7,672 nt of DNA. Source: Alphaproteobacteria bacterium. GTDB lineage: Bacteria; Pseudomonadota; Alphaproteobacteria; SMXP01. Position numbers and translations under genes: made by a program. The stretch spans positions 1 to 7,672 of the forward strand of contig SMXP01000122.1 in assembly GCA_004356335.1 (NCBI GenBank). The letters run 5' to 3'. Shown here one piece after another: positions 1 through 6,109 of this stretch. The notes below the pieces were generated by a model that had not been told where the DNA came from, did no database searches, and was given only the letters and a program-made list of their open reading frames with translations. How positions within the stretch are numbered: position 1 is the first letter of the stretch; each line of letters starts with the position of its first letter.

Positions 1-36
1 TCACGACAGGGTATGAGTGAATCAATGCTTGCTGCA

Positions 37-142
37 TTAGGGCCTTTCTGGTTTTGATAGAATCAAAACCAGACCCTAAGTTGTTGTTTTATCGTGTTTC
101 CGGACGGAAAACCGGTGGCCACTTTTCCTGGAAACACTCTAG
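37..142 (-). repeat. Palindromic A+B repeat E1 (subfamily I), inverted
   Basis: An intergenic palindromic element read on the minus strand. Hairpin A has outer arms GTGTTTCC (94-101) and GGAAACAC (130-137), with an inner GGAAAA/TTTTCC stem around a GTGGCCACCGG-type loop. Hairpin B (37-79) has TTAGGG/CCCTAA outer arms and a perfect 12-bp inner stem TCTGGTTTTGAT/ATCAAAACCAGA with a 3-base loop. The outer end is CTAG at 139-142 and the B end reads TTAG on the + strand (CTAA in element orientation). It is closely related to E2 and E5. It leaves only 36 bp before hrcA, so the hrcA promoter must lie in that gap, inside the element or beyond it. Confidence 0.9.
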
Positions 143-178
143 GTTGGCGCGGATTTATAGGAATCATCGGCAAGCACC

Positions 179-1243
179 ATGTCAGCGGAACAACCACAAT
201 TTAGTCTCGACGATCTGGACCAGCGGTCCCGAGCCATATTCCGCGAAATTGTCGAAACCTATCTCAGCACCGGTGAGCCGGTCGGCTCCCGCACCGTGTC
301 GCGCTTCGATACGGTGACCGTGTCGCCGGCGACCATCCGCAACGTGATGTCGGATCTAGAAAATATGGGACTTTTGACCTCGCCCCATGCCAGCGCCGGT
401 CGATTGCCCACTCAATTGGGCTTACGATTATTTGTCGATGCTTTATTGGAAGTCGGCGACCTTACCGAAGCCGACCGGCGCAACATTACCGAACAACTGG
501 CCGGCCGAGATAAAAATATCGAGGATGTTTTAACCCAAGCCACCACCATGCTGTCCGGCCTATCGCAATGCGCCGGCCTGGTCATGACGTCGACCGCTGA
601 CGCCCCATTAAAACACATAGAGTTTCTATCAACCGGTCCCGGCCAAGCTCTTGTCGTCATCGTCACCGAAGCCGGTTCCGTTGAAAATCGCGTTATCGAA
701 GTGCCCATCGGCCTGCCGCCGTCGGCATTGCATGCGGCCAGCAATTTTCTCAATGCGCGGCTGCGCGGTCGCACCCTGAGCGAGGCCAAAACGGAACTCG
801 ATAAGGAAATCCTAAAAGCGAAGGCTGAGCTCGATTTCCTATCGGCAAAATTGGTCGAAGACGGTCTGGCGACCTGGGCGGGCGGCGGGCAGGCCCCCTT
901 GAATTCGCTGATCGTGCGGGGCCGCTCCAATTTATTGGACGATGTGGAAGTGGCGGCCGATCTTGAACGGGTGCGTATGTTGTTTGATGATTTGGAAACG
1001 AAGAAGGACGTGATGCAGCTGATGGAACTGGCCAAAACGGGGGACGGTGTGCGTATTTTCATCGGTTCGGAAAACAAACTTTTTAGTTTGTCCGGTTCAT
1101 CTTTGATCGTTTCACCCTATATGGATCAGCAAAAGAAGGTGATCGGTGTTTTGGGCGTGATCGGGCCGACCAGGCTCAATTACGCCCGGGTCATTCCTTT
1201 GGTTGATTACACGGCGAAACTGGTGGGTAAGATTATATCCTGA
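179..1243 (+). CDS. hrcA: Heat-inducible transcription repressor HrcA
   Basis: HrcA is the DNA-binding repressor of class I heat-shock genes; it binds the CIRCE inverted repeat and depends on GroEL to stay folded. The 354-residue product has the usual family length. The N-terminal winged-helix domain (about residues 15-90) includes PVGSRTVSR (34-42), VSPATIRNVMSDLE (48-61) and the hallmark SAGRLPT followed by a LFVD segment (72-87). The middle holds the GAF-like dimerisation region, and the C-terminus carries the conserved GVIGPTRLNYARVIPLVDYT block (326-345). The ATG at 179 gives the expected N-terminus; its ribosome site is weak. grpE follows after 46 bp, suggesting co-transcription, and a terminator lies beyond grpE. 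No CIRCE is seen in the window, so its targets (typically groESL in alphaproteobacteria) are probably elsewhere. One internal CTAG occurs near 355, a tetramer otherwise concentrated in the repeats. Confidence 0.96.
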   Translation: MSAEQPQFSLDDLDQRSRAIFREIVETYLSTGEPVGSRTVSRFDTVTVSPATIRNVMSDLENMGLLTSPHASAGRLPTQLGLRLFVDALLEVGDLTEADRRNITEQLAGRDKNIEDVLTQATTMLSGLSQCAGLVMTSTADAPLKHIEFLSTGPGQALVVIVTEAGSVENRVIEVPIGLPPSALHAASNFLNARLRGRTLSEAKTELDKEILKAKAELDFLSAKLVEDGLATWAGGGQAPLNSLIVRGRSNLLDDVEVAADLERVRMLFDDLETKKDVMQLMELAKTGDGVRIFIGSENKLFSLSGSSLIVSPYMDQQKKVIGVLGVIGPTRLNYARVIPLVDYTAKLVGKIIS

Positions 1244-1289
1244 GCCCGCTTTGCCGTCCGATTGCATTCGAGAGGATAATGTAACACCG

Positions 1290-2012
1290 ATGTCCGACAA
1301 CAATCAGAAAAAACCCGAAGACACGGTAGGCGGCGTGCCCGAAAAACCGGAAACCGAGCCGCAAGGTCATGCCGAAATTCACGAATACTCTTCGGCCGAA
1401 GAATTAGAAAAAGAAAGCTTGCCGGATAATGAGGCGGAACTCGATGGGGAGGCCCTGCGCAGTGAAATTGCCGATCTTAAAGACAAGCTATTGCGCGCCA
1501 TGGCCGAGGCGGAAAATGTACGCCGGCGGGCGGAAAAGGCAACCATCGAGGCGCGCAAATTCGGCATCTCCAGTTTCGCGCGCGATCTGATGGCGGTCGC
1601 CGATAATTTCCAAAGGGCGCGCGGCATGGTGTCCGACGACATGCAGGAGACCGACAGTGAGTTTGTCGCCAACCTGATCGCCGGCATTGAAATGACCGAA
1701 CGGGAGCTGATGACCGCCTTCGAGACAAACGGCATCCGCCCCATCGAGCCGGCACCGGGCGACAAGTTCGATCCAAACTTCCACCAAGCCATCGCGGACA
1801 TACCCGGCACCGAATACCCGGCCGGGTCCATTGTTCAAGTCAGCCAAAACGGCTATGCCCTGGATAATCGGTTGCTGCGCCCGGCCATGGTGCTGGTGGC
1901 GCGAGACGCCGAACAGTCCGAACAAGCCGCCCCGCGGGACGCCCCACCCGATGAGGTGGAAACCGCCGACCCCGACAGCCAACCCGGCGCCCAAGTCGAT
2001 ACCCCCGGATGA
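1290..2012 (+). CDS. grpE: Hsp70 nucleotide exchange factor GrpE
   Basis: GrpE is the dimeric cytosolic co-chaperone that releases ADP from DnaK and so resets its substrate cycle; its long helices can also act as a thermosensor. The 240-residue product has an acidic, low-complexity N-terminus (1-52), a long coiled-coil segment (about 54-112) with ENVRRRAEK (75-83) and FARDLMAVADNFQRA (96-110), and the C-terminal beta-wing block with GDKFDPNFHQAIADIPGTEY (157-176), IVQVSQNGYALDNRLLRPAM (181-200) and VLVAR. A Pro/Asp/Glu-rich tail of about 35 residues follows the wing and is probably disordered. I chose ATG 1290 because it gives the typical MSDNN... start; the frame stays open to an ATG at 1203, but that would overlap hrcA by 41 bp. 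A GAGAGG ribosome site lies at 1270-1275, a rather long distance upstream. An intrinsic terminator begins 86 bp after the stop. Confidence 0.96.
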   Translation: MSDNNQKKPEDTVGGVPEKPETEPQGHAEIHEYSSAEELEKESLPDNEAELDGEALRSEIADLKDKLLRAMAEAENVRRRAEKATIEARKFGISSFARDLMAVADNFQRARGMVSDDMQETDSEFVANLIAGIEMTERELMTAFETNGIRPIEPAPGDKFDPNFHQAIADIPGTEYPAGSIVQVSQNGYALDNRLLRPAMVLVARDAEQSEQAAPRDAPPDEVETADPDSQPGAQVDTPG

Positions 2013-2097
2013 CCGCAGCGGCCGGACCAAAGCAGGAGCAAATGACCCCTAAAATTGCACAAATCGAGTCAATGCGGTTGCGCCGACCGGCTCGCCA

Positions 2098-2128
2098 CCC
2101 TATATCCACCACGGATATGGGGTTTTTT
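2098..2128 (+). terminator. Intrinsic terminator after grpE
   Basis: Arms CCCTATATCC (2098-2107) and GGATATGGGG (2113-2122) form a 10-bp stem (one T-G wobble) with a 5-base loop ACCAC, followed at once by six T (2123-2128). This is a textbook rho-independent terminator. It should end the hrcA-grpE transcript and means that dnaK needs a promoter of its own between here and 2333. Repeat E2 starts on the last T of the tract. Confidence 0.85.
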
Positions 2129-2254
2129 AGAGTGTTTCCAGGAAAAGCATGTCCCGGCGAAGACCGGGGTGGATACCGGTTTTCCGTCCGGAAACACGAC
2201 AAAACAACACCTTAGGGTCCGGTTTTGATTCCATCAAAACTGGAAGGACCCTAA
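2128..2254 (+). repeat. Palindromic A+B repeat E2 (subfamily I) with a 22-bp insert
   Basis: Outer A arms are GTGTTTCC (2132-2139) and GGAAACAC (2190-2197); the inner stem is GGAAAA (2141-2146) with TTTTCC (2180-2185). Hairpin B runs from TTAGGGTCC (2212-2220) to GGACCCTAA (2246-2254), with the inner stem GGTTTTGAT/ATCAAAACT closing on a 3-base loop and containing one G-T wobble. Ends are TTAG and CTAA. Compared with E5 it is the same element plus 22 extra bases (2148-2169) in the apical loop of A. It sits between the grpE terminator and the dnaK leader. Confidence 0.9.
2148..2169 (+). repeat. 22-bp foreign hairpin inside the apical loop of E2
   Basis: Alignment to E5 places this segment exactly between AGGAAAAG and TGGATACC. 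It has its own small stem, CCCGG (2153-2157) and CCGGG (2164-2168), around CGAAGA. It resembles the widespread bacterial CCCG-GCGAAG-CCGGG type of small inverted repeat (recalled, not searched), so E2 looks like a chimera of two repeat families. Neither stem of the host hairpin is disturbed. Confidence 0.65.
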
Positions 2255-2275
2255 TGGATTAAGGCGTCAATTAGG

Positions 2276-2309
2276 GATCCGGTGGAGGCATGATGTGATC
2301 TGCCGGATC
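2276..2309 (+). promoter_or_regulatory. Possible hairpin and start-stop codon pair in the dnaK leader
   Basis: GATCCGG (2276-2282) can pair with CCGGATC (2303-2309) over a 20-base loop. Inside the loop, GGAGG (2284-2288) is followed by ATG at 2290 and 2293 and TGA at 2296, that is, a Shine-Dalgarno-like site next to a start codon directly followed by a stop. The true dnaK start lies 25 bases after the hairpin with its own GAGAGAG (2321-2327). Whether this regulates dnaK is unknown; both features could be chance. Confidence 0.3.
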
Positions 2310-2333
2310 TGCTGCAAACAGAGAGAGTGAAAA

Positions 2334-4280
2334 ATGCCAAAGGTTATTGGAATTGATTTGGGGACGACCAATTCATGCGTCGCCGTGATGGACGGCAAAG
2401 CACCCAAGGTCATTGAAAATGCCGAAGGCATGCGGACCACACCCTCTGTGGTCGCCTTCGCGGAAGACGGCGAACGGTTGGTCGGACAATCGGCCAAACG
2501 CCAAGCGGTGACCAATCCGGAATTCACGTTCTTTGCCATCAAGCGCTTGATTGGCCGGCCATTCGATGACCCCATGACGAAAAAAGACATGGGCATGGTG
2601 CCCTATGAGATCATCACGGCGGACAATGGCGATGCCTGGGTCAAGGGGCGCGAGGCCGAGAAGTTTTCTCCGTCGCAAATTTCCGCCTTTATTCTGCAAA
2701 AGATGAAGGAGACCGCCGAAGCCTATTTGGGCGAGGACGTGGAACAGGCGGTTATTACCGTACCGGCCTATTTCAACGACGCCCAGCGCCAGGCAACCAA
2801 GGACGCCGGGAAAATTGCCGGCCTGGAGGTTTTGCGCATCATCAACGAGCCGACCGCTGCGTCGCTCGCTTATGGCCTCGACAAGTCGGAAGGTAAGACC
2901 ATTGTCGTTTATGACTTGGGCGGCGGTACGTTCGATATATCGATTCTTGAAATCGGCGACGGCGTGTTCGAGGTGAAGTCCACCAATGGCGACACTTTCC
3001 TTGGCGGCGAAGATTTCGATTTGCGTCTCGTTGATTATCTCGCCGATGAATTCAAGAAAGAGAGCGGCATCGATTTGCGTGGCGATCGTCTGGCATTGCA
3101 ACGCCTAAGAGAAGCGGCGGAGAAATCAAAAATAGAATTGTCTTCCGCCACGCAAACGGAAATCAATTTGCCGTTCATTACGGCCGATCAATCGGGCCCC
3201 AAACATCTCACCATGAAGCTGACGCGCGCCAAGCTTGAGGCCCTGGTTGAGGATCTGGTTATGCGCACGATCGGTCCGTGCAAATCGGCGCTCAAGGACG
3301 CCCGTCTCACTGCCGGTGACATCGATGAAGTCGTACTGGTCGGCGGCATGACGCGCATGCCCAAGATTCAAGAAGTGGTAAAAAACTTCTTCGGCAGGGA
3401 GCCCCACAAGGGCGTGAATCCGGACGAAGTGGTTGCCATGGGGGCCGCAATCCAAGCCGGCGTTCTTCAGGGTGATGTGAAAGATGTGCTGCTTCTTGAT
3501 GTGACGCCGCTATCGCTTGGTATCGAAACTTTGGGCGGTGTGTTCACGCGCCTCATCGAACGCAACACGACGATCCCAACGAAGAAAAGCCAAGTCTTCT
3601 CGACGGCTGAGGACAATCAAAGCGCGGTGACCATCCGCGTGTTCCAGGGCGAGCGGGAAATGGCGTCGGATAACAAATTGCTCGGCCAATTCGATTTGAT
3701 CGGCATCCCTCCGTCACCTCGCGGCCTGCCTCAGGTCGAAGTGACGTTCGATATCGACGCCAACGGCATTGTTAACGTTTCGGCGAAGGACAAAGCCACA
3801 GCCAAGGAACAGCAAATTCGCATCCAAGCCTCCGGCGGTTTGTCTGACGACGATATCGAAAAGATGGTGCACGACGCCGAAGAACATGCCGCGGAAGACA
3901 AACAACGCCGTGAAGCGGCCGAAATCAAAAATCAGGCCGAGGCTCTGGTCCATCAAACGGAAAAGAATCTGGAAGAGTTCGGCGACAAAGTGGGCGAACA
4001 AGATAAGCAGGCCATCGAGGCGGCCCTTACGGATCTAAAATCCGTCATCGACAGTGAAGATCCCGCTGCAATCGCACCGAAAGTCGAGGCTTTGGCCCAG
4101 GCATCCATGAAACTCGGTGAGGCCATATACCAACAAAGTGCCGACGCCGGAGAGACCGGCCCTGAAGCCGCCGCCTCACCCGGCGGTGACCCTGGTGCTG
4201 CCTCTGACGATCCGGATATCGTCGACGCCGATTTCGAGGAGGTGGACGACGACGACAAGGATGAAAAGCGCTCGGCCTAA
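2334..4280 (+). CDS. dnaK: Molecular chaperone DnaK (Hsp70)
   Basis: DnaK is the ATP-driven cytosolic Hsp70 that binds exposed hydrophobic peptides and works with DnaJ and GrpE. The 648-residue length is normal. The nucleotide-binding domain (1-384) has the phosphate-1 motif IGIDLGTTNSCVAV (5-18), INEPTAASLAYGL (170-182), phosphate-2 DLGGGTFDIS (194-203) with the catalytic Thr at 199, and the adenosine motif VGGMTRMP (336-343). The interdomain linker VLLLDVTPLSLG spans 385-396. The substrate-binding beta domain runs to about 505 and the helical lid from 505 to 605. The C-terminal tail is Ala/Gly/Asp-rich and ends in DADFEEVDDDDKDEKRSA, the Gram-negative EEV(D)-type tail with an unusually acidic DDDDK run. 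ATG 2334 follows GAGAGAG at 7-13 bases upstream. dnaJ is not immediately adjacent: 490 bp, mostly repeats, separate them. No heat-shock promoter could be recognised upstream. Confidence 0.98.
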   Translation: MPKVIGIDLGTTNSCVAVMDGKAPKVIENAEGMRTTPSVVAFAEDGERLVGQSAKRQAVTNPEFTFFAIKRLIGRPFDDPMTKKDMGMVPYEIITADNGDAWVKGREAEKFSPSQISAFILQKMKETAEAYLGEDVEQAVITVPAYFNDAQRQATKDAGKIAGLEVLRIINEPTAASLAYGLDKSEGKTIVVYDLGGGTFDISILEIGDGVFEVKSTNGDTFLGGEDFDLRLVDYLADEFKKESGIDLRGDRLALQRLREAAEKSKIELSSATQTEINLPFITADQSGPKHLTMKLTRAKLEALVEDLVMRTIGPCKSALKDARLTAGDIDEVVLVGGMTRMPKIQEVVKNFFGREPHKGVNPDEVVAMGAAIQAGVLQGDVKDVLLLDVTPLSLGIETLGGVFTRLIERNTTIPTKKSQVFSTAEDNQSAVTIRVFQGEREMASDNKLLGQFDLIGIPPSPRGLPQVEVTFDIDANGIVNVSAKDKATAKEQQIRIQASGGLSDDDIEKMVHDAEEHAAEDKQRREAAEIKNQAEALVHQTEKNLEEFGDKVGEQDKQAIEAALTDLKSVIDSEDPAAIAPKVEALAQASMKLGEAIYQQSADAGETGPEAAASPGGDPGAASDDPDIVDADFEEVDDDDKDEKRSA

Positions 4281-4336
4281 CGGCGGTCTCGTAACATTCC
4301 ACGAATAAAAGCGAGGGGCCGTCTTAAATGGCAATC

Positions 4337-4502
4337 GAGCGTTTTCAGGAAAAGTGGACCCGGTTTTCCGCCCGAAAACGCGACCAAACTAGGAATCTAG
4401 AGCGTTTTCAGGAAAAGTGGACCCGGTTTTCCGTCCGAAAACGCGACCAAACTAGGAATCTAGAGCATTTTCATGAGTCAATTAATCTCGGAAATGCTCT
4501 AG
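4337..4502 (+). repeat. Palindromic repeat E3 (subfamily II) with tandemly duplicated A module
   Basis: Two copies of the A module plus linker lie head to tail with an exact 63-bp period (4337 and 4400), differing at one base (C 4371 versus T 4434). Each has outer arms GCGTTTTC/GAAAACGC (4339-4346 with 4374-4381; 4402-4409 with 4437-4444), inner GGAAAA/TTTTCC and loop GTGGACCCGG. The linker GACCAAACTAGGAAT leads to hairpin B, whose arms AGAGCATTTTC (4462-4472) and GGAAATGCTCT (4490-4500) form 11 pairs including one T-G wobble. The right end is CTAG 4499-4502, shared with E4; the left end lacks the usual CTAG and reads AATCGAGC. Confidence 0.9.
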
Positions 4503-4604
4503 AGCGCACTCACAAAAAGTGTACGCGGTTTTTGGGTTCGAATGCGCGACAAAACAAAGACCTAGAGCACGTTAGTGATTCCATCTTTTGTGAACGTGCT
4601 CTAG
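4499..4604 (+). repeat. Palindromic A+B repeat E4 (divergent subfamily IV)
   Basis: This is the most divergent member. A outer arms are GCGCACTC (4504-4511) and GAATGCGC (4540-4547) with one C-A mismatch. The inner stem is CAAAAA (4513-4518) with TTTTTG (4529-4534), replacing GGAAAA/TTTTCC by paired changes. The loop is GTGTACGCGG. The linker GACAAAACAAAGAC leads to hairpin B with perfect 12-bp arms CTAGAGCACGTT (4562-4573) and AACGTGCTCTAG (4593-4604). Both ends are CTAG; the left one is shared with E3. TCTAGAGC continues past the right end, perhaps the remnant of another unit. Confidence 0.85.
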
Positions 4605-4770
4605 AGCCGCAATTTTTCGATATTGCGCCGCAATCGTGGCATTTCTTGCCGGTACCGCTTGTTGCTTTTTTTATCCGGACACGGACAAAATATCCCGTTC
4701 GGCGGAATAGAAATAGCGGTTTCATAACAAAGGCTAAAACGGCGTTGGCACAAAGTTCGTGGTCGGCAAC
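4605..4770. other. Unassigned dnaJ leader region
   Basis: This is the non-repeat part of the dnaK-dnaJ gap. It holds a small hairpin CGCAAT/ATTGCG (4608-4613 with 4622-4627), a seven-T run (4666-4672) and AT-rich DNA near 4687-4693. No sigma-70 or heat-shock sigma promoter with acceptable boxes and spacing was found, and no clear Shine-Dalgarno site precedes dnaJ. A dnaJ-proximal promoter may still lie here, since the 490-bp spacing from dnaK is long for a simple operon. Confidence 0.4.
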
Positions 4771-5901
4771 ATGACGGCAAAACAAGATTATTATGAGCTT
4801 CTTGGTGTCGGGCGCGATGCGCCTGACAAAGAACTCAAATTGGCCTACCGCAAGCTCGCCATGCAATATCATCCGGATCGCAATCCGGATGATGAGGCAG
4901 CGGAACGCAAATTCAAAGAAATCGGTGAAGCCTACGACATTCTAAAGGACGACCAAAAGCGCGCGGCCTATGATCAATTTGGCCACGCGGCCTTTGATGG
5001 CGGCGCCGGACACCCGGGCGGCGGCGATTTCGGGTTCTCCGCTTCCTTTGCCGATGTGTTCGACGACTTGGTAGGTGATTTCATGGGTGGCCGCCGATCC
5101 GGTTCGGGTCGCAATCGCGGTAATGACGTCCGCTTTAATATCCAGATCACCTTGGAAGACGCGTTCCACGGAAAGAAAACCGAAATGCACGTGCCCGCCT
5201 CGGTGACATGCGACGCGTGCAACGGCTCGGGCGCCGCCAGCGGAACCGCCCCGGTCGGCTGTCCGACCTGTAAAGGCCGCGGCAAAGTGCGTTCCCAACA
5301 AGGTTTTTTCACGGTGGAGCGCAGCTGCCCCACGTGTCACGGTCAGGGACAGATCATCAGAGATCCTTGCCCAACGTGCCACGGCGCCGGCCGCGTTAAT
5401 CGGGACAAAACCTTATCCGTCAACATCCCTCAAGGGGTCGAAGAGGGCACCCGCATTAGGCTGGCCAATGAGGGCGAAGCCGGCCGGCGCGGCGGACCGC
5501 CGGGGGATCTTTATATTTTCCTGTCGATCGCCAAACACGATCTGTTCCAACGGGATGGTATGGATTTGTATTGTCAGGTGCCCATCTCGATCGCCACCGC
5601 CGTACTGGGCCGTCAAATCGAGGTGCCCATAGTGGGCGGCGGCCGGGCCCGCATTACAATTCCCGAGGGCACCCAATCGGGCAAACAATTCCGCCTGCGC
5701 GGCAAGGGCATGCCCGGGCTGAGGGGCCGCGGCCGCGGCGACCTGTACATTCAGACCGTGGTCGAAACCCCGGTTAAACTGACGCGCAAACAAAAAGATC
5801 TGCTCAAAGAATTCGACGCCGAAACCAGCGATAAAAACACGCCGGCCGCGTCGAGTTTCTTCACCAAAGTCAAAGAATTTTGGGACGAGCTGAAAGACTA
5901 G
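4771..5901 (+). CDS. dnaJ: Type I co-chaperone DnaJ (Hsp40)
   Basis: DnaJ binds unfolded clients and stimulates DnaK ATP hydrolysis. The 376-residue product is a complete type I Hsp40. The J-domain (about 5-70) has YYELLGV and the catalytic HPD at 34-36. A Gly/Phe-rich segment (75-118) contains GGGDFGFS and FADVFDDLVGDF. Four zinc-binding repeats follow: CDACNGSG (147-154), CPTCKGRG (164-171), CPTCHGQG (186-193) and CPTCHGAG (200-207). The C-terminal client-binding domains include GDLYIFL and the GKGMPGLRGRGRGDLYI block (311-327), ending in KVKEFWDELKD. I chose ATG 4771, which gives the standard MTAKQDYYELLGV start; an in-frame GTG at 4759 adds four residues and is less likely. The TAG stop (5899-5901) is formed by the CTAG end of repeat E5. 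The ending looks natural, so the repeat did not visibly truncate the protein. Confidence 0.97.
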   Translation: MTAKQDYYELLGVGRDAPDKELKLAYRKLAMQYHPDRNPDDEAAERKFKEIGEAYDILKDDQKRAAYDQFGHAAFDGGAGHPGGGDFGFSASFADVFDDLVGDFMGGRRSGSGRNRGNDVRFNIQITLEDAFHGKKTEMHVPASVTCDACNGSGAASGTAPVGCPTCKGRGKVRSQQGFFTVERSCPTCHGQGQIIRDPCPTCHGAGRVNRDKTLSVNIPQGVEEGTRIRLANEGEAGRRGGPPGDLYIFLSIAKHDLFQRDGMDLYCQVPISIATAVLGRQIEVPIVGGGRARITIPEGTQSGKQFRLRGKGMPGLRGRGRGDLYIQTVVETPVKLTRKQKDLLKEFDAETSDKNTPAASSFFTKVKEFWDELKD

Positions 5902-6003
5902 AGTGTTTCCAGGAAAAGTGGATACCGGTTTTCCGTCCGGAAACACGACAAAACAATAACTTAGGGTCCGGTTTTGATTCTATCAAAACCGGAAGGACCC
6001 TAG
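5898..6003 (+). repeat. Palindromic A+B repeat E5 (subfamily I) starting on the dnaJ stop codon
   Basis: The best-formed subfamily I copy. A outer arms GTGTTTCC (5903-5910) and GGAAACAC (5939-5946); inner GGAAAA (5912-5917) with TTTTCC (5929-5934); loop GTGGATACCGG. Hairpin B is bounded by TAGGGTCC (5962-5969) and GGACCCTA (5995-6002), with the inner stem CCGGTTTTGAT/ATCAAAACCGG. The first four bases are CTAG 5898-5901, whose TAG is the dnaJ stop; the last CTAG (6000-6003) is shared with E6. Confidence 0.92.
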
Positions 6004-6098
6004 AGCGCATTCAGGAAAAGTGGGGGCCGGTTTTCCGTCCGAATGCGCGACCAAACTAGCAATCTAGAGCATTTAATTAATCTTGGAAATGCTCTAAA
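6000..6098 (+). repeat. Palindromic A+B repeat E6 (subfamily II), short B hairpin
   Basis: A outer arms GCGCATTC (6005-6012) and GAATGCGC (6041-6048); inner GGAAAA (6014-6019) with TTTTCC (6031-6036); loop GTGGGGGCCGG. Linker GACCAAACTAGCAAT. Hairpin B is AGAGCATTT (6066-6074) with AAATGCTCT (6087-6095), like that of E3 but lacking nine bases from the loop side. The right end CTAA runs directly into the AAGGG ribosome site of dapB. Confidence 0.9.
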
Positions 6099-6109
6099 GG
6101 GTAAGCCTC

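Noticed and set aside
1..57. Possible 3' end of an upstream gene (+ frame open from base 1 to the TGA at 55-57)
   Set aside because: Only 18 codons and the stop lies inside repeat E1; no recognisable protein. A minus-strand frame leaving the window is equally possible.
54..317. 87-codon frame starting in repeat E1 and overlapping hrcA
   Set aside because: It translates repeat DNA and then an out-of-frame part of hrcA, which is certain from its motifs.
2009..2215. 68-codon frame whose ATG overlaps the grpE stop
   Set aside because: It runs through the intrinsic terminator and repeat E2, has no gene-like composition and no motif; the overlap is a chance ATGA.
37..2254. Composite transposon carrying hrcA-grpE between inverted copies E1 and E2
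   Set aside because: The elements are too short to encode a transposase, hrcA-grpE are core genes in a typical neighbourhood, and the same repeats occur throughout the window.
4281..4336. Intrinsic terminator directly after dnaK
   Set aside because: Only a 5-bp CGGCC/GGCCG match over a long loop and no T-tract; not convincing.
4562..4604. CIRCE-like inverted repeat (CTAGAGCAC...GTGCTCTAG)
   Set aside because: Superficially similar to the HrcA operator, but the sequence and the loop length (19 instead of 9) do not fit; it is the B hairpin of E4.
4337..4607. CRISPR array
   Set aside because: There are tandem repeats, but no regular unique spacers; the units are self-complementary modules joined end to end.
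4645..4700. Heat-shock or sigma-70 promoter for dnaJ (CTTG and TTGTTG near 4655-4664, AAATAT near 4690)
   Set aside because: No combination gives acceptable boxes at the right spacing.
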